From: Echinicola soli
GTDB lineage: Bacteria > Bacteroidota > Bacteroidia > Cytophagales > Cyclobacteriaceae
NCBI RefSeq assembly: GCF_006575665.1
Contig: NZ_CP041253.1
Span: forward strand, 5,087,501-5,151,500
Direction of reading: 5' to 3'
Length of the DNA: 64,000 nt
A program made the position numbers and the translations under genes. The stretch's first letter is position 1, and every line of letters starts with the position of its first letter. Below the pieces are notes generated by a model. It did not search any database. It saw only the letters and a program-made list of their open reading frames with translations, and was not told the origin of the DNA. Below, piece by piece: positions 1 to 10,047 of the stretch.

Positions 1-3000
1 TGCCCATGACGCTGGCCAGCGATTGGATGGAAAACTCACCGTTATCCAGGTTTTCCTCAATTACTTGGACCATCTTATCGATAAATTCCTTGTCACCCTT
101 TGATAATTTCCGGTCTGTAGGTTTCTTGGAAACCGAAGTCAACAGGTGTTGTTGGGCGGTTTCCTGTTGCCGAAGGATGCCTTTTACCCTGGCCTGCAGG
201 TAGCTTTTATCAAAAGGTTTGGTGATGTAATCGTCTGCGCCTACTTCTATGCCCTTAAGCTTAATGCTGTCCGAGGCACTGGCGGTCAGGAGGACAACTG
301 GAATATAGCGATATTCATCCCTGGATTTCAACTCTTTGCACAGTTCCACGCCGTTCATTCCTTTCATGACCACATCGGAAATGATCAAATCGACCTGTTG
401 CTCTTCCAATACTTCAAGTGCCTGCTCGGCCCCTTCGGCCAGTACCACCTGAAAATGTGCTTCGAATATTTTTTTGATGTACTGTCGGAGCTGAGGGTTA
501 TCGTCTACTACCAACAGGCGTTTTTTGGCCGTGACAACTCCATCGGTAATTGAGGCCAGTCTGTCCTCGGGCACGGGTTTAAGGACTGGACTGTTACTTT
601 CCAGATCAAATAATTCCTCCAAAAAGACCATTTGTTCCCCAATATCTTCATGGACCAGGCCATCGGGGACATGGGATTTTCCGGTAGGTAGCTCGATGGT
701 AAACTTCGCCCCTCCCCATGGGCTATCGGCAATGGAAATGGAGCCTTTATGCTCTTCAATGAGTTTTTTCACCAGGTAAAGGCCAATTCCAAAGCCTTTC
801 ACATCTGACTGGGCCGTTCCCTGATAAAAAAGATCAAATATCTTTCCCCGTTCCTGCGGTTCAATTCCTTTTCCATTATCTTCCACCGTTACCACAAACC
901 TATTGGACGCCACTTGTATACCGACCGCTACCTTCCCCGTGTTGGGCTCCACAAATTTCAGGGCATTGGATACCAGGTTGAATATGGCGATTTCCAATTT
1001 TTGCCGATCGGCAACAAGGGCAAAGGATTCAAGATCAGCATTGAATTGATAGCTAATGTTCATGCTCTTGGCATGGTGGATGAAACAGGTGAACACCTCT
1101 TTACAGAGGCTTATGGCATCAAGCTTCACCATTTTGACATTTCCCACCTCTGTCTGGACCTTCCTGAACAGCAGCAGCTGGTCCACCAGGCTTAACAATC
1201 TTTTCGAATTCCGGTAAACCACCTCTATGGACGCCGGGTCCATCTGTTTGCCCTCGCCGTACATCACCTCCTTTAAAGGGTTGATGATCATGGTCAATGG
1301 TGACCTGAACTCATGGGATATGTTGGTAAAAAAGTTCAGTTTCTTTTCGTTGAGTTCCTTTTCCCTTCGGGCCATCTCCCTGGACAGGCTTACCTGGTAC
1401 TTCAGCCTGTCCTGTTTTCTTTGGTAAAAAACCAATACCCCGGCCAGTCCTCCAATGATGATGACAAAGAGCCCATAGGCCCACCAGGTCCTGTACCATG
1501 GCGGTAAAATGGCTATGGGCAGGGAAAACACCTGGGGGCTCCATTCTCCCTGGGCATTTGTTGCCCTGACATGAAAGGTATATTCCCCTTCCGGAAGCTT
1601 GGAATAATTGGCCATTCTGGAATTATTGACAAAGTGCCATTTCTCATCCCAGCCCTCCATATGGTAGGCGTATTCTATTTTTTCGGGATGTGCATACTCC
1701 AGGGCCAAAAAATCCAGGGAAACCATGGACTTGTCATATGGGAGTTCGAGTTTATCAAGGGCAAAGATGGTTTTCCCATTGGGATGGCCCGGCTGGTTAT
1801 TTACCCTTAGTTGGCTAAGGTGTATGCGTGGAAAATAGCTTTCCCTTTCCAGGTGAAGCGGATCAATGAGGTTAAACCCTTTAATTCCACCAAAGGCCAA
1901 TTTCCCATCCTGAAGCCTTATCCCTGCATTATAATTGAACTGGTTGCTCTGCAGCCCATCGGAGGCAAAGAAACTGGTAAATTTCTCTCCTTTGGGATCA
2001 AATTTTGCCAATCCCTTGTAGGTGCTCATCCAAATCTTTCCGTGCCCGTCCCTTACCATTTTCAATACCGAATTATTGGGCAGCCCCTCTTCTTGGAGGT
2101 ATGTCTTGGTTGTCCCCTGCTCCCTGTCAAACCTCCAGATTCCGCTGCCTTCAGTGGCTACCAAAAGGTCACCGGGACCTATGGACATGATATCCCTGAC
2201 CGGATAGCCAATATCAATGATGTCATGTTCCTGTTTCCTGGATAGATCTAGCTTGACCAAATGGTCGAAAGTACCCACCCAATAATCCCCATTATGGTCC
2301 TGGCACATGGATATGATCCCATATATGCCCACATCCACAAAGTCGAAGCGGTCCTGTCCGCTGTTATACCGATAAAGGCCTTCCCCATTCGAAGTCGCTG
2401 CCCAAACGGTACCGGACCGGTCCTTGAACAGCACCCAAATGTACTGGTGGGCCAGGCCTTCCTTGTTGCTCAAGGTATAGGGGACAAAGGTATCGGAACG
2501 GCTATCATACCTGCATACGCCACCTCCATACGTGGCGAGCCACAGTTTATCTTCCCCTTCCACGATGGCCGTTACAAAATCATTGGGAAGGGAGCCTGCC
2601 TTTTGGTTCCGATGGCGGTAATTGGTAAACCGATCATGTTTTCTGTCCCAAACACTTACTCCTCCCCCGTCGGTACCGATCCAGAGGCTATCGCTGTTGG
2701 TTTCACAGAGAGAAAGGATAAAATCACTTGGCAGGCCATTTTCGACATTCTCGGGATTATTGATGGTAAGGAACCGGTTCTGCTTCTTTTCCAGGATATT
2801 TATCCCACCCCTCAGGGTACCAATCCACTTTCTGCCCTGCTGGTCAAGGGCAAGACCATATACGGCATTGCTGGCCAAATCAGACGGAACGGTTCCTTCC
2901 TTCAGGAAATATGATCTTTCTGATTTTTTCTCCAATACTACCAATCCGTTGCCGTCGGTTGCCACCCATAGCTCTCCGTCCTCAGGGACATTCATGATAT

Positions 3001-3805
3001 CGGTAATCTTATTTCTGGTGATGTCGGCGGAATATAAATGCCAATCCTTGTTTTTGGTCTGGAAGCGGACCAGGCCATAGTCCGAGCCGATCCACATATT
3101 TCCATCGCTGTCCAGCTCGATACAGTTAGCACTTTTTATATCCTGCAGCACCACTTCAAAGCTGTTTTTTTCTTTTTCCTTGACGGCCAGTCCATACCCC
3201 TGGATAAAGGCCCAAATGTTATGGTCCTTGTCTACGGCTGTTCCTTGTGCGTGGTATTGATAATACCTTTCACCATCGGCCAGTAACGGTATCCCGACAA
3301 GGGGGCCACCATTAGAGCGAACCATTACGCCCTGCCCAGCAGTGGCCACCACGATGGTGGAGTCCCTTCCGGTGATGTCGTTGATATTGGCCGCCAGTTT
3401 TTGTCTTCTTTTGGTTATGGGGTCCAGAAAATACCTTGCTTCGAATTTCCCGGTGTGGTAATCATATACACTGAGCCCTCTCTTTGTCCCTACCCAGACT
3501 TCATTTTGATGACCATAGATACTCACAATCCGGTTGTGGACCAATGACGAACTGTCCCGGGGCTGGTTTCTGAACACCAAAAAATCATATCCATCATACC
3601 TGTTCAATCCATCATAGGTGCCTATCCATACAAATCCCTTTTTATCCTGGTAAATGGCCGTCACCGCATTATTGGAAAGCCCACTCTCGATCCCAAGGTA
3701 GTCGAGTTCATACCCCTTCAGTCTATCAGGACCATTATGTTGTGCCATCGCCACAAGGATTGGGCAACAAAAACAAAAGGAGATGAACAGTAGGATTCGG
3801 AGCAT
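1..3805 (-). CDS. Hybrid two-component sensor kinase/response regulator (HTCS), 3' end outside window
   Basis: One-polypeptide sensor-regulator, typical of Bacteroidota polysaccharide loci: a periplasmic propeller senses a ligand, the cytoplasmic part phosphorylates itself and then binds DNA. About 1268 codons are visible without a stop. Order: signal peptide (residues 1-22, ending AMAQ); beta-propeller repeats with WIGT/WVGT-type motifs (about 30-620); Y_Y_Y domain (about 680-745); one membrane helix (about 778-797); HisKA with the phospho-acceptor His831 in SHEFRSPL; HATPase with N box and DNGKGI motif; receiver with LVVDDN and acceptor Asp1144 in IISDVVMK. The first helix of an AraC-type HTH (SIQSLASVMG) appears as the window ends, so the DNA-binding domain is cut off by the edge. 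Start chosen at the ATG giving a clean signal peptide. Its target operon is probably to the left and not visible. Confidence 0.93.
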   Translation of the reverse strand, partial: MLRILLFISFCFCCPILVAMAQHNGPDRLKGYELDYLGIESGLSNNAVTAIYQDKKGFVWIGTYDGLNRYDGYDFLVFRNQPRDSSSLVHNRIVSIYGHQNEVWVGTKRGLSVYDYHTGKFEARYFLDPITKRRQKLAANINDITGRDSTIVVATAGQGVMVRSNGGPLVGIPLLADGERYYQYHAQGTAVDKDHNIWAFIQGYGLAVKEKEKNSFEVVLQDIKSANCIELDSDGNMWIGSDYGLVRFQTKNKDWHLYSADITRNKITDIMNVPEDGELWVATDGNGLVVLEKKSERSYFLKEGTVPSDLASNAVYGLALDQQGRKWIGTLRGGINILEKKQNRFLTINNPENVENGLPSDFILSLCETNSDSLWIGTDGGGVSVWDRKHDRFTNYRHRNQKAGSLPNDFVTAIVEGEDKLWLATYGGGVCRYDSRSDTFVPYTLSNKEGLAHQYIWVLFKDRSGTVWAATSNGEGLYRYNSGQDRFDFVDVGIYGIISMCQDHNGDYWVGTFDHLVKLDLSRKQEHDIIDIGYPVRDIMSIGPGDLLVATEGSGIWRFDREQGTTKTYLQEEGLPNNSVLKMVRDGHGKIWMSTYKGLAKFDPKGEKFTSFFASDGLQSNQFNYNAGIRLQDGKLAFGGIKGFNLIDPLHLERESYFPRIHLSQLRVNNQPGHPNGKTIFALDKLELPYDKSMVSLDFLALEYAHPEKIEYAYHMEGWDEKWHFVNNSRMANYSKLPEGEYTFHVRATNAQGEWSPQVFSLPIAILPPWYRTWWAYGLFVIIIGGLAGVLVFYQRKQDRLKYQVSLSREMARREKELNEKKLNFFTNISHEFRSPLTMIINPLKEVMYGEGKQMDPASIEVVYRNSKRLLSLVDQLLLFRKVQTEVGNVKMVKLDAISLCKEVFTCFIHHAKSMNISYQFNADLESFALVADRQKLEIAIFNLVSNALKFVEPNTGKVAVGIQVASNRFVVTVEDNGKGIEPQERGKIFDLFYQGTAQSDVKGFGIGLYLVKKLIEEHKGSISIADSPWGGAKFTIELPTGKSHVPDGLVHEDIGEQMVFLEELFDLESNSPVLKPVPEDRLASITDGVVTAKKRLLVVDDNPQLRQYIKKIFEAHFQVVLAEGAEQALEVLEEQQVDLIISDVVMKGMNGVELCKELKSRDEYRYIPVVLLTASASDSIKLKGIEVGADDYITKPFDKSYLQARVKGILRQQETAQQHLLTSVSKKPTDRKLSKGDKEFIDKMVQVIEENLDNGEFSIQSLASVMG

Positions 3806-4166
3806 TTTATCGTAGTGGGTTAAAGAAGCAGAATGAAGTTATCAATCTTGGGCCAACATACAAAAAGAAAATTACCCAAAAACTGCTATATTTACCCGAT
3901 CATTGTACAATATCACCAGTTTTCTTACAAACATGCGTTTATAAAGCAAGTTTAAAAGGGATTTCTTCTCCAATGCAGAAATTCAACTTGGCCGGTTTAA
4001 AGCCCTATTATTAATAACCAAGTTCCTTGTCCTGCCTGGGCAATGACTGCCCAATCTTGCGGTACATTTTTAACAGGTTCCCCATCTTTACGTTACCTTT
4101 TCCCTCTAAGCGATGGTCAAGGGGCACCACCCAACAATAGTCCCATTTTCCAAAACACCCGACATG
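3806..4166. other. Intergenic stretch upstream of the HTCS gene
   Basis: No convincing gene on either strand. It holds the 5' leader and promoter of the leftward HTCS gene and the 3' trailer of the membrane protein gene at 4167. I found no clear TAnnTTTG promoter box or strong hairpin. Confidence 0.5.
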
Positions 4167-4820
4167 TTATTCAAGGGTAAAGCTCACCCCGCCCTGCGTT
4201 CCGAATTTTTGCGGCTTGCCAATGGAAAGCATCCACCGGTCATAGGTAGCCTTGGCCAACCATTGTGCCTGGTAGTTTGCCGCTAAATTTGGGGCAGCAG
4301 CAGCTTGTTTGGCGAGGTTATAGGCAAGTTCATAAAGCGAGCTGTCGCGCATTCGGTTATGGTGAAGGATAAAGGCTGCATGAAACTTGTCGATGGGTTT
4401 GTCTACTTTTCCCATTTCCAAGTACTCCCTTACCTTTTCCAACCGGATGCTGTCGCGTTTTTGCATTTGCTGCTTGTAATGGGGTACGAAAAACCTGATG
4501 TTCATTCTGTCTCCTTGGTCGGTTATATAGGCTTGTTCGAGGTCTTCTCCGGTATTCCCTGAATGGCCAATGGGCTCGGGCAATGGGCTCAAAAGCCCTA
4601 CTGCCAATCCAAACAGGATGGTGCCCACCATGACCAACGGTACCTGGAACCGCTTCCATGTAAGCCCTTTTTTCAAAAACCATACTGTCCCTGATACCAC
4701 CATATACAACAACACCCCTGCCAACAGGGCCAATAAGGCAAACGCAAACAACGGATAATGGTAGGATAGATACCCTATGGCCAACAGGCAAAAAACATAA
4801 ATCACATATTTTATCTTCAT
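4167..4820 (-). CDS. Small membrane protein, DUF6624-like C-terminal domain (paralogue A)
   Basis: 217 residues with hydrophobic segments at about 5-20, 22-46 and 58-80, followed by a soluble domain of about 130 residues. Function unknown. The soluble part has conserved blocks TDQGDRMN, FHAAFILHHN and YDRWMLSIGKPQKFGTQ. This pattern (a His-rich helix, then a DR near a GkpQkyGTQ end) reminds me of the DUF6624 family; that link is from memory and tentative. A close paralogue lies at 53056-53706 with the same lengths and blocks. A 32-bp element with GGACAC direct repeats lies 68-99 bp upstream and is shared with the paralogue. The LytTR/LytS pair begins about 900 bp upstream on the same strand, so regulation by that pair is plausible but inferred. 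Confidence 0.85.
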   Translation of the reverse strand: MKIKYVIYVFCLLAIGYLSYHYPLFAFALLALLAGVLLYMVVSGTVWFLKKGLTWKRFQVPLVMVGTILFGLAVGLLSPLPEPIGHSGNTGEDLEQAYITDQGDRMNIRFFVPHYKQQMQKRDSIRLEKVREYLEMGKVDKPIDKFHAAFILHHNRMRDSSLYELAYNLAKQAAAAPNLAANYQAQWLAKATYDRWMLSIGKPQKFGTQGGVSFTLE

Positions 4821-4887
4821 GGTATAATGATGGGTTTGGTTATTATCTGCTTAGTCAAATAAATCCCTATGATGATTATCCATCAAC

Positions 4888-4919
4888 GGACACTTGTTGT
4901 GCATCAGTGGACACCTTTG
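4888..4919 (-). promoter_or_regulatory. Direct-repeat operator upstream of paralogue A, probable LytTR-type site
   Basis: Two GGACAC hexamers (GTGTCC in the gene direction) start at 4888 and 4909, exactly 21 bp apart. Nearly the same 32-bp block occurs at 53773-53804 upstream of the paralogue, also about 67 bp before its ATG. Two direct repeats spaced by two helical turns fit the binding mode of LytTR regulators. That a LytTR protein is the ligand is inference. Confidence 0.65.
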
Positions 4920-5740
4920 CGGTGCCATTCCAAGCACCACCGGTTAGTCCTTGGGGAACAAATCACCTTCTCACCACCTACAAGGGAGTTTATGACGGTC
5001 AATTGAAGTAACCACCGATAAGCACGGGTAAAATGGTTTCAAGAACAGTACCGAAAGGTCTCGATAGTACGCTAACCAGGTAGCGTAAAATCCGGAATAA
5101 CAGCCGCTGGGGGATGTTTTTTTCATCATGCAACGCTGCATTGCAACTTTTTCACTACAGCGTTGCCATATAGGCTCTACTGCTTTCCAGTTCTTTGTCC
5201 ATTAAATATGGCTACAAATTTCCAATGCATCGCCCATTTGAACGTATTGCCATTTCATTAATTTCTGTCCATTCCCATACCATCATACCCCCCTTTACAT
5301 GAAAGCCTACAAGAGTTGGATACCGGAAAGATAGGGAATCCCAAACAGCTGGGGCAGTATCCCTGCTAGGCCATTTGCCGATCCAACAGCCTGGTAACCG
5401 GTGAACTAAATGTAGTGCCTAAATAATTGTTCCCTGCCACTGGTCTGCAAATTCACGGCTACTGGCCCTGTTAATGAGATGCCTTTTTCTTTCAGGGAGG
5501 ATGATGGCCTGGTTTATTTGGCAAGACCATGATGGTCAGCAAGGGCAACAAGTTGTTCGCCTGTAGGATGATGCCAAAACTGGGTGGGGCAGGTGGCAGA
5601 AAAACCTGCTGTCTGGCACAGGGTTGGCTTCAACATGGTTGGCACCTACCTGATTAACAAGTGATAAAGGAATAAGCTCACAATGTCCAATTACTTTAAA
5701 CCAATGGAAAAGCAGCCCATCTAAGTCCCATATTTCTTAT
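4920..5740. other. Gene-poor stretch between paralogue A and the LytTR regulator
   Basis: No plausible protein. There is a perfect 8-bp inverted repeat CAACGCTG/CAGCGTTG at 5131-5138 and 5158-5165 with a 19-base loop, and a possible GCAGGT/ACCTGC hairpin near 5590. Neither has a T tract, so neither is called a terminator. Confidence 0.4.
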
Positions 5741-6487
5741 TCACCCTTTAAGAAACCCGTTGCAAGCCTTTAAAAATGCCTCTTTTCGTCGCACCGCCAC
5801 TTCCAGACGGGTATTGTCCACCAAGGTTACATAGCCGCTTTTGATATAGGATTTGACATGGCAGAGGTTGATAAGATGAGAACTGTGTATCCTGAAAAAA
5901 CCCTCGGGCTGAAGGATTCCGTCAAAATGCTTCAAGGTTTTGCACGCCGTAATTTTGTTTCCTTCAAAGGTATAAAGATGGGTATAGTTAACATCGGCTT
6001 TGCACCTGAGAATATCGGCGACCGGAAGAAAGATAAATCCATCCCTTGTCGGAATACTGATTTTCTTTGGCAAGGCCGGGGTCGAAAGCTGGGAGAGCAT
6101 AAGGTCAATCCGTTCTGTCAGCTGTGCCTGTTCTACTTTATCAAACGCCTTCTCCATCGCACGATCAAAGCCGTCCCTGTCAATTGGCTTGAGCAGGTAA
6201 TCGATGGCCGAAAATTTAAACGCCTGAATGGCGTACTGGTCAAAAGCAGTAGTAAATATTAAGGCAAAATCACAATGGGCAGTTGCCGATAGGACATCAA
6301 ATCCGGATTTATCGTGGAGCTGTACATCCAAAAACACCATTTCTGGCCGAAATGCATCAATATCTTTTAGGGCCTGGGCAACTGTACCGCAACATAACGG
6401 TTCTACCTTGCCTCCATAAGGTTTAAGCAGGGCAAGTATTCTGTCCCTACAGTGTTGCTCGTCATCGATAATCATTACTCTTATCAT
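5741..6487 (-). CDS. LytTR-family response regulator
   Basis: 248-residue transcriptional regulator. An N-terminal CheY-like receiver has the acidic pair in MIIDDE and phospho-acceptor Asp54 in MVFLDVQ. The C-terminal LytTR DNA-binding domain (about 145-240) has the family's FFRIHSSHLINL block. The start is set at the ATG of MIRVMIIDDE; a longer frame begins inside the kinase gene but adds residues that do not belong to the receiver fold. It follows the histidine kinase by about 10 bp and is presumably co-transcribed and phosphorylated by it. LytTR proteins bind paired direct repeats about two helical turns apart, and such repeats occur upstream of the neighbouring gene at 4167 and of its paralogue at 53056. 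Confidence 0.93.
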   Translation of the reverse strand: MIRVMIIDDEQHCRDRILALLKPYGGKVEPLCCGTVAQALKDIDAFRPEMVFLDVQLHDKSGFDVLSATAHCDFALIFTTAFDQYAIQAFKFSAIDYLLKPIDRDGFDRAMEKAFDKVEQAQLTERIDLMLSQLSTPALPKKISIPTRDGFIFLPVADILRCKADVNYTHLYTFEGNKITACKTLKHFDGILQPEGFFRIHSSHLINLCHVKSYIKSGYVTLVDNTRLEVAVRRKEAFLKACNGFLKG

Positions 6488-6497
6488 ATCATAAGGT

Positions 6498-8288
6498 CTA
6501 AAACAGGCTTTGGTACGGTAAACAGATTTCAACCCTTGTTCCCCTACCTAGTGGATTTCCCATCATACGAAGACTCCCCTTTGTCCCCAGCCGATCGTTG
6601 AGTATCTTGATACGGTTTTCGGTAAGGGCAATCCCCATGGACCTTCCGTCCTTTCCCTTTGTTGCCTCCTCCAGCCCTGCTCCATTGTCTTCCACATAGC
6701 ACAAGAGATAATCCCCTGTTTTGGTAAAACCAATTGAAATATGGCCTTTTTTATTACCGGCCGGAAAGCCGTGCCAGATACTGTTTTCGATAAACGGTTG
6801 GAGGATCATGGGAGCAATAAGGGTATTTTCCGAATCCATGTCTTCTTGTACCGCAATGGAATAGCTGAACCGCTCTTTGAGTCTTTTGGCTTCCACTGTT
6901 AGGTACAGCTCCAAAAACTTGATTTCTTCGGAGAGGGGAACCTCCCCATGTTCAGAATTTTCCAGCACTGTTCGCATAAGCTTGGCGAAATTCATTAGGT
7001 ACTCCACTGCCGCTCCCTCTTCGTGCCTATGCACATAATCGGCTATGGAGTTAAGAGCGTTGAAGATAAAATGGGGATTCATTTGTGAGCGGAGAGCCTT
7101 TAGTTCTGTCTCCGAAACCAGGGCCTTGAATTCGGCTTCCTGTTGCTGCACCAAGGCTTCCCTTCTTCGTGTGTACAACATAAACCCCAATCCCAGCACC
7201 ACCACACCGACAGCTCCCGCCCAAATGGCAGCATTCTTAATGACTGTCTGGCGGTCAATTTCTGTCTTTGCCATGGCACGCTCCCTTTCAAAATCAAAAG
7301 CCATTTGCCTACGGTTGACTTCTACCCTTCTATTCTGGTTGTTGAGACTATCCTTTACGGCAGCATATCTTTCATAATACTTTAAGGCGTCCCGGTATTC
7401 CCCTTTTTCCCGGTAAACATCTGACAAGGTCCCCAAGGCAGATTTTTGCAGGAAGAGATTGCCCTGTTTTTCACTGAGTTCCAGGGAAACAGCTGCATAG
7501 TGGAATGCTTTCTCCATATCCCCTGTTCCCAGGTAGGCCATGGCCGCATTGGCATAAGCGGTAGGACGTACAAACTCTATCCCATAGGAATCTATAAGTT
7601 CCAATGCCATATTTGCCGCAGCAATGGCCTCGGTAGGCCTTTGCGCCTGGTGATACATCAGGGACAGGTTGCTGTAGAGATTGGCTTTGATGGCCGGGCT
7701 ATCCTCCATCTGCTTGAATTCCAACGCCTTTTCAAAATACGCTATGGCAGAATCACTTCTTTTGGTGGCCCCCAAAATATTGGCCATGTTCAATAGTGCC
7801 GGTAGGGATGTCCCCTTACTGTGATGCCATATTTCCTTGAACGTCTCCAACGCTTTGGCATATTCCTCCTGTTCATAATAAATGGTGGCCATATTTCCTT
7901 TGATCCCCCATTTGTAGCGCTCGAGCCCCGGTGTCCGCTCGGCCACTAAAAGTGCCTTTTGGTAATGGTCCAATGCCCGGAAAGGTGCCGAAAACGTGTA
8001 CTGACTGATCAAACCCAAGCGCTCATAGGCCAATAGGATACCTTTTTGATACCCCATGTGGTTTGCCATGTCCAATGTCCTAAGGGCAAAATCCTTCAAT
8101 GTGCTGTCCGAGGGATTGGCAAAAAGGGCCTGTTTAAGGTAATCGTTCCTCAGGTTGACTGTCCCCGTATCGCTTTTGGGCATTGATAATATCACCTTAT
8201 AAAGGGAATCCAATTCCTTTCCATGGACTCGGCCGTTGACACCGAAACAGACCAAATGGCATAGCAATAAGATGAAGAGATTTTTCAT
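6498..8288 (-). CDS. LytS-like (His_kinase family) sensor kinase with TPR sensor region
   Basis: 596-residue membrane sensor kinase paired with the LytTR regulator just downstream. Order: signal peptide (about 1-25), TPR-type helical repeats (about 40-330), a membrane helix (about 351-373), a short coiled coil, the His_kinase domain with phospho-acceptor His406 in RSQMNPHFIFNALNS, and a C-terminal HATPase with ENSIWHGF (N box) and DNGAGL. The ATG at 8288 was preferred to one 39 bp upstream because it puts a lysine and hydrophobic core at the N terminus. The TPR region is extracytoplasmic if the predicted topology is right. This TPR-His_kinase plus LytTR arrangement is common in Bacteroidota; the signal is unknown. 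Confidence 0.93.
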   Translation of the reverse strand: MKNLFILLLCHLVCFGVNGRVHGKELDSLYKVILSMPKSDTGTVNLRNDYLKQALFANPSDSTLKDFALRTLDMANHMGYQKGILLAYERLGLISQYTFSAPFRALDHYQKALLVAERTPGLERYKWGIKGNMATIYYEQEEYAKALETFKEIWHHSKGTSLPALLNMANILGATKRSDSAIAYFEKALEFKQMEDSPAIKANLYSNLSLMYHQAQRPTEAIAAANMALELIDSYGIEFVRPTAYANAAMAYLGTGDMEKAFHYAAVSLELSEKQGNLFLQKSALGTLSDVYREKGEYRDALKYYERYAAVKDSLNNQNRRVEVNRRQMAFDFERERAMAKTEIDRQTVIKNAAIWAGAVGVVVLGLGFMLYTRRREALVQQQEAEFKALVSETELKALRSQMNPHFIFNALNSIADYVHRHEEGAAVEYLMNFAKLMRTVLENSEHGEVPLSEEIKFLELYLTVEAKRLKERFSYSIAVQEDMDSENTLIAPMILQPFIENSIWHGFPAGNKKGHISIGFTKTGDYLLCYVEDNGAGLEEATKGKDGRSMGIALTENRIKILNDRLGTKGSLRMMGNPLGRGTRVEICLPYQSLF

Positions 8289-8427
8289 AAGAGAATCCGC
8301 AGTATATAAAGTTACACTTTTCAGCAAAAAATAAATCCAACGCCACTAGAAATCATTTGATTCCCCCGAAGAATAGATAGGGCTTTTGAAAAGGGAATTT
8401 CAGGGCTACCTTTCATCAAAAACAGTA

Positions 8428-8898
8428 ATGAACGCCCAAAATCTCTTGACCCGTTATCTCCGTCCTGGAAAGCTGCTTTTTGGAGTTTGCTTCAGGCTCT
8501 CCATGCTTTTCAAGCTTCCCCTGGTAGTGATCAGGACCATATTTATTGTGCTGACCCTCTTTTTCATCCCCCTGGGCATTGTGGGATATCTTATGCTCTT
8601 GCTGATTTTACACCCCAAAACAGGAAGGTCGATGAGTTATACACTGATGGGAGCCCTTGTGGGGATTCCCTTGAGCTATTATTTCCAGCCTGATGTTATC
8701 GGGCACTTTGAAGGAAGCGGCAATATGATCAGCTACCTTTCCAACCTCGCCTCAACCATTAGCCAATACGATGAATATGTCGGCAACGGCTTGGAGGTGT
8801 TGGTCAACATCTTCCTGGCAATGGTGGTCTGTGGACTGGCAGGAGGGGCTATTGGGTATTATTCAACAAAAAGGAAAAACCAAAAAAACAATGAATAA
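8428..8898 (+). CDS. PspC-domain-like membrane protein
   Basis: 156 residues. The block around residues 18-55 (GVCFRLSMLFKLPLVVIRTI then a hydrophobic helix and LLILHP) matches the PspC pattern of a GVC-type turn, an R-T/L-I/F helix and a terminal P. Two further hydrophobic segments follow (about 65-80 and 125-145). PspC proteins are inner-membrane proteins tied to envelope stress; the role here is inferred from that only. An in-frame TTG start exists 42 bp upstream, but the ATG is more likely. The last codons overlap the start of the lipoprotein gene (ATGAATAA), so the two are translationally coupled. The gene is divergent from the LytS-like kinase. Confidence 0.75.
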   Translation: MNAQNLLTRYLRPGKLLFGVCFRLSMLFKLPLVVIRTIFIVLTLFFIPLGIVGYLMLLLILHPKTGRSMSYTLMGALVGIPLSYYFQPDVIGHFEGSGNMISYLSNLASTISQYDEYVGNGLEVLVNIFLAMVVCGLAGGAIGYYSTKRKNQKNNE

Positions 8899-9487
8899 CA
8901 AGACAATGATTTCCATGGGACTGATTGCCATCTTTCTGGGAATGATGGGATGTTCCGGTAATGATGGAGACATGGACACTCCTGATGCATCACCATATTA
9001 TTTCCAGTTCAAGGTCAACAGTTCCCAAGTGGATTATACCTATACACCGGAAACCCAGCAAAACCTGACCGGTGCCTACCTTGTTGACCAGGATAATCAA
9101 TTGCATGTCATGCAGCTTTCGGGTACCGAATCGATTTTCAGTCCAAACAAGAACCAACTGGTCATCTACCTGAACCATGCTGAAGCGTTTACTACGGGCA
9201 TCACCTATTCGAACAATCCTTCCTCACATGCGACGGTTCCTTCTTACTTCATCATGGGTTATCATGACCAGGACGGGGATAATTACACTGCCGCCCTGAA
9301 CACCACGCTCACTCCACTATGGGAAAGCGTCCAACTGACCTTTGATGAAATTACGGGGGACGGGATCAAGGGAACCTTCTCGGGTAAATTGTTACAATAT
9401 GACGCAAGCGCTGGCCAGAACCTGCTCATCGGACAGATCGAGATCACCGAGGGAAAATTCCATGTACCCAGAAACAACGAACCATGA
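8891..9487 (+). CDS. Lipoprotein of unknown function
   Basis: 198 residues. The N terminus MNNKTMISMGLIAIFLGMMG then Cys is a lipoprotein signal, followed by an acidic GNDGDMDTPD linker that in Bacteroidota often directs lipoproteins to the surface. The mature part is beta-rich (YYFQFKVNSSQVDYTY; FDEITGDGIKGTFSG; EITEGKFHVP), a pattern often seen in small extracellular lipoproteins whose ITGDxIKGTFSG block lines a beta barrel-like fold. The ATG overlaps the stop codon of the PspC-like gene by 8 bp. No enzymatic motif seen. Confidence 0.82.
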   Translation: MNNKTMISMGLIAIFLGMMGCSGNDGDMDTPDASPYYFQFKVNSSQVDYTYTPETQQNLTGAYLVDQDNQLHVMQLSGTESIFSPNKNQLVIYLNHAEAFTTGITYSNNPSSHATVPSYFIMGYHDQDGDNYTAALNTTLTPLWESVQLTFDEITGDGIKGTFSGKLLQYDASAGQNLLIGQIEITEGKFHVPRNNEP

Positions 9488-10047
9488 GCCGTCCACCAAT
9501 GTCAATTGTTGGCATACCACCTCCTGCATATCAATCAAATTGATCAATCGTTAACTAATTGTGAGTTATATTACCACAATCGCTGGCCAGAAATAAAAAG
9601 TTTCGCTAATTTACAAACTCATCATGATAAAAGGACGATACATCTATCCACTTGAATTTTCCAAGAAGGAACATCAGTTCCTTTTACGTGAAGGGTATTT
9701 CCGTTCCCAAAAATATTTTGCTGGCGATACCGGATCACCAACTGGAAATTCCTGTAATATGGAAACTTGTAAATTCTTTTTTCAGGCCTATGGTCATTTT
9801 TCATCATGACGTTAGGAGCTACCAAACAAATTTCAGTCCACCTACTGCCTGCAACCAGAAGGAAGGCAATTTATATGTATTCCTGCAGCAAGGCCTTTAT
9901 TCCGATGCTCTCCTTTAGGGCATAAAGGAGAGCTTGTTTCTGATCGACCATTTATTTCCCCTATAATCTGTGGAGCAATACGATATTGCACGCTTTTGAT
10001 GTCTTTTGGAAAGCGTTGGAAAATTCCTTTTAAAACTTCTACAAATC
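9488..10047. other. Intergenic stretch between lipoprotein and Rnk-like genes
   Basis: Short open frames exist at 9624-9809 and 9652-9918 on the plus strand, in different frames over the same bases. Neither shows a recognisable domain, so no gene is called. A decayed small gene remains possible. Confidence 0.4.

Noticed and set aside
146..3286. Several long plus-strand frames at 146-553, 1811-2245, 2261-2914
   Set aside because: All are antisense to the HTCS gene, whose domains read continuously on the minus strand.
5131..5165. Terminator at the CAACGCTG/CAGCGTTG inverted repeat
   Set aside because: The loop is 19 bases and no T tract follows on either strand.
9624..9918. Two overlapping short plus-strand frames
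   Set aside because: Different frames over the same bases, no domain, and no clear start context.
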